Below, one piece after another: positions 63,881 to 64,000 of a DNA stretch of 64,000 nucleotides; position 1 is the first letter of the stretch, and the number at the start of each line of letters is the position of its first letter. The DNA is from Mycolicibacterium sp. CBMA 226 (GTDB taxonomy: Bacteria > Actinomycetota > Actinomycetes > Mycobacteriales > Mycobacteriaceae), in NCBI RefSeq assembly GCF_009729075.1, contig NZ_VTGY01000014.1, positions 158,635-222,634 of the forward strand. The letters run 5' to 3'. A program made the position numbers and the translations under genes. The notes beneath the pieces are model-generated. The model searched no databases and had not been told where the DNA came from. It saw nothing but the letters and a program-made list of their open reading frames with translations.

Positions 63881-64000
63881 TCAAGGGATCGATGCAACAC
63901 CCCTTCTGATTGAGGAGTGTTGTGGGTTCCAATCTTGTGTTGCGGTCGCGGATGCCGGCGTATTGGGTGTTCATCCGGCAGGGCCTTGCTGCTGGTGATG
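63881..64000 (+). mobile_element. IS30-like insertion sequence, left end (cut by window edge)
   Basis: The tract after the direct repeats leads in a short distance to a transposase start. The exact left terminus is uncertain; a terminal repeat probably begins near 63881-63890 (GGGATCGATGCAACACC at 63885-63901). The element continues beyond the window. Confidence 0.5.
63922..64000 (+). CDS. IS30-like transposase, N-terminal fragment
   Basis: Starting at GTG 63922 (GAGGAG at 63912-63917), 26 codons are visible: VGSNLVLRSRMPAYWVFIRQ followed by GLAAGD. The pattern, a basic lead followed by W-x-x-I-x-x-G-L, matches the opening helix-turn-helix of actinobacterial IS30 transposases (ARFWELIAQGLS-type, recalled). 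The frame is open to the edge. Identity rests on a short stretch, so moderate confidence. Confidence 0.5.
   Translation, partial: MGSNLVLRSRMPAYWVFIRQGLAAGD

Overview
The window comes from a high-GC actinobacterium, almost certainly a rapid-growing-type Mycobacterium (Mycolicibacterium). The evidence is a complete mycobactin siderophore locus with IdeR-type iron boxes, EspA/EspC/EspD-like type VII secretion proteins, and a gene order that follows the M. tuberculosis segment Rv2326c to Rv2393 (ABC/MarR/lppP, tRNA-Asn, dnaG-dgt, glyS-smtB-zur, uppS-recO-amiA2-era-corC-ybeY-phoH, rsmE-dnaJ2-hrcA, mbt, hemW, sirA-cysH-sirB). The synteny is recalled from knowledge of that genome; no search was run.

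Layout. 1-6.7 kb: 5' part of an ECF-like ABC transporter, divergent MarR regulator with a perfect palindrome, lipoprotein lppP, a secreted glycoside hydrolase, an ANTAR-like small protein, a GNAT gene that has lost its core, a PRC-barrel/DUF2382 stress protein, a small membrane protein behind a SigF-type promoter, tRNA-Asn with its terminator, and a second terminator built from a near-copy of the tRNA-Asn anticodon-to-T-arm sequence. 6.7-11.5 kb: dnaG and dgt, a possible TPM-domain gene remnant, a short-chain dehydrogenase and an orphan EspA/EspE-like protein. 11.6-21.9 kb: housekeeping genes (glyS, zinc regulators smtB-zur, Nudix, uppS, recO, amiA2, era, corC-like, ybeY, phoH), often in 4-bp or larger overlaps. 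22.0-25.1 kb: a small secreted protein and an espA/espC/espD-like operon with no ESX core genes nearby. 25.1-28.1 kb: rsmE, dnaJ2, hrcA.

28.2-55.0 kb is the iron region. Leftward runs mbtB-mbtT-mbtC-mbtD-mbtE-mbtF-mbtG-mbtH, nearly all with overlapping stop/start codons; mbtA is divergent, with two IdeR-like boxes between mbtB and mbtA. Salicylate made by MbtI (53.7-55.0 kb, with its own IdeR box over a probable leaderless promoter) is activated by MbtA and loaded on MbtB; MbtB adds and cyclises Ser/Thr, MbtE and MbtF add lysines, MbtC/MbtD supply the beta-hydroxyacyl unit, MbtG hydroxylates the lysine side chain, and MbtH assists adenylation. The thioesterase is a separate gene rather than the tail of MbtB. 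Between mbtA and mbtI, where M. tuberculosis has mbtJ, lie a polytopic VC0807-like protein, an acyltransferase-3 membrane protein, a secreted M15-like peptidase and a MarR regulator.

55.1-63.7 kb is sulfur and cofactor metabolism: hemW, a cysteine-rich leader peptide ahead of sirA (sulfite reductase)-cysH (APS reductase)-sirB (sirohydrochlorin ferrochelatase, supplying siroheme to SirA), then kup, and cysK-cysE for cysteine synthesis. The right edge holds two direct repeats and the start of an IS30-like transposase.

Most striking points for follow-up: the stand-alone esp cassette with a His-rich substrate protein, the tRNA-derived terminator, the polycysteine leader, the replacement block beside the mycobactin genes, the split MbtB thioesterase with a Cys nucleophile, and a dispersed 20-bp repeat abutting ribosome binding sites.
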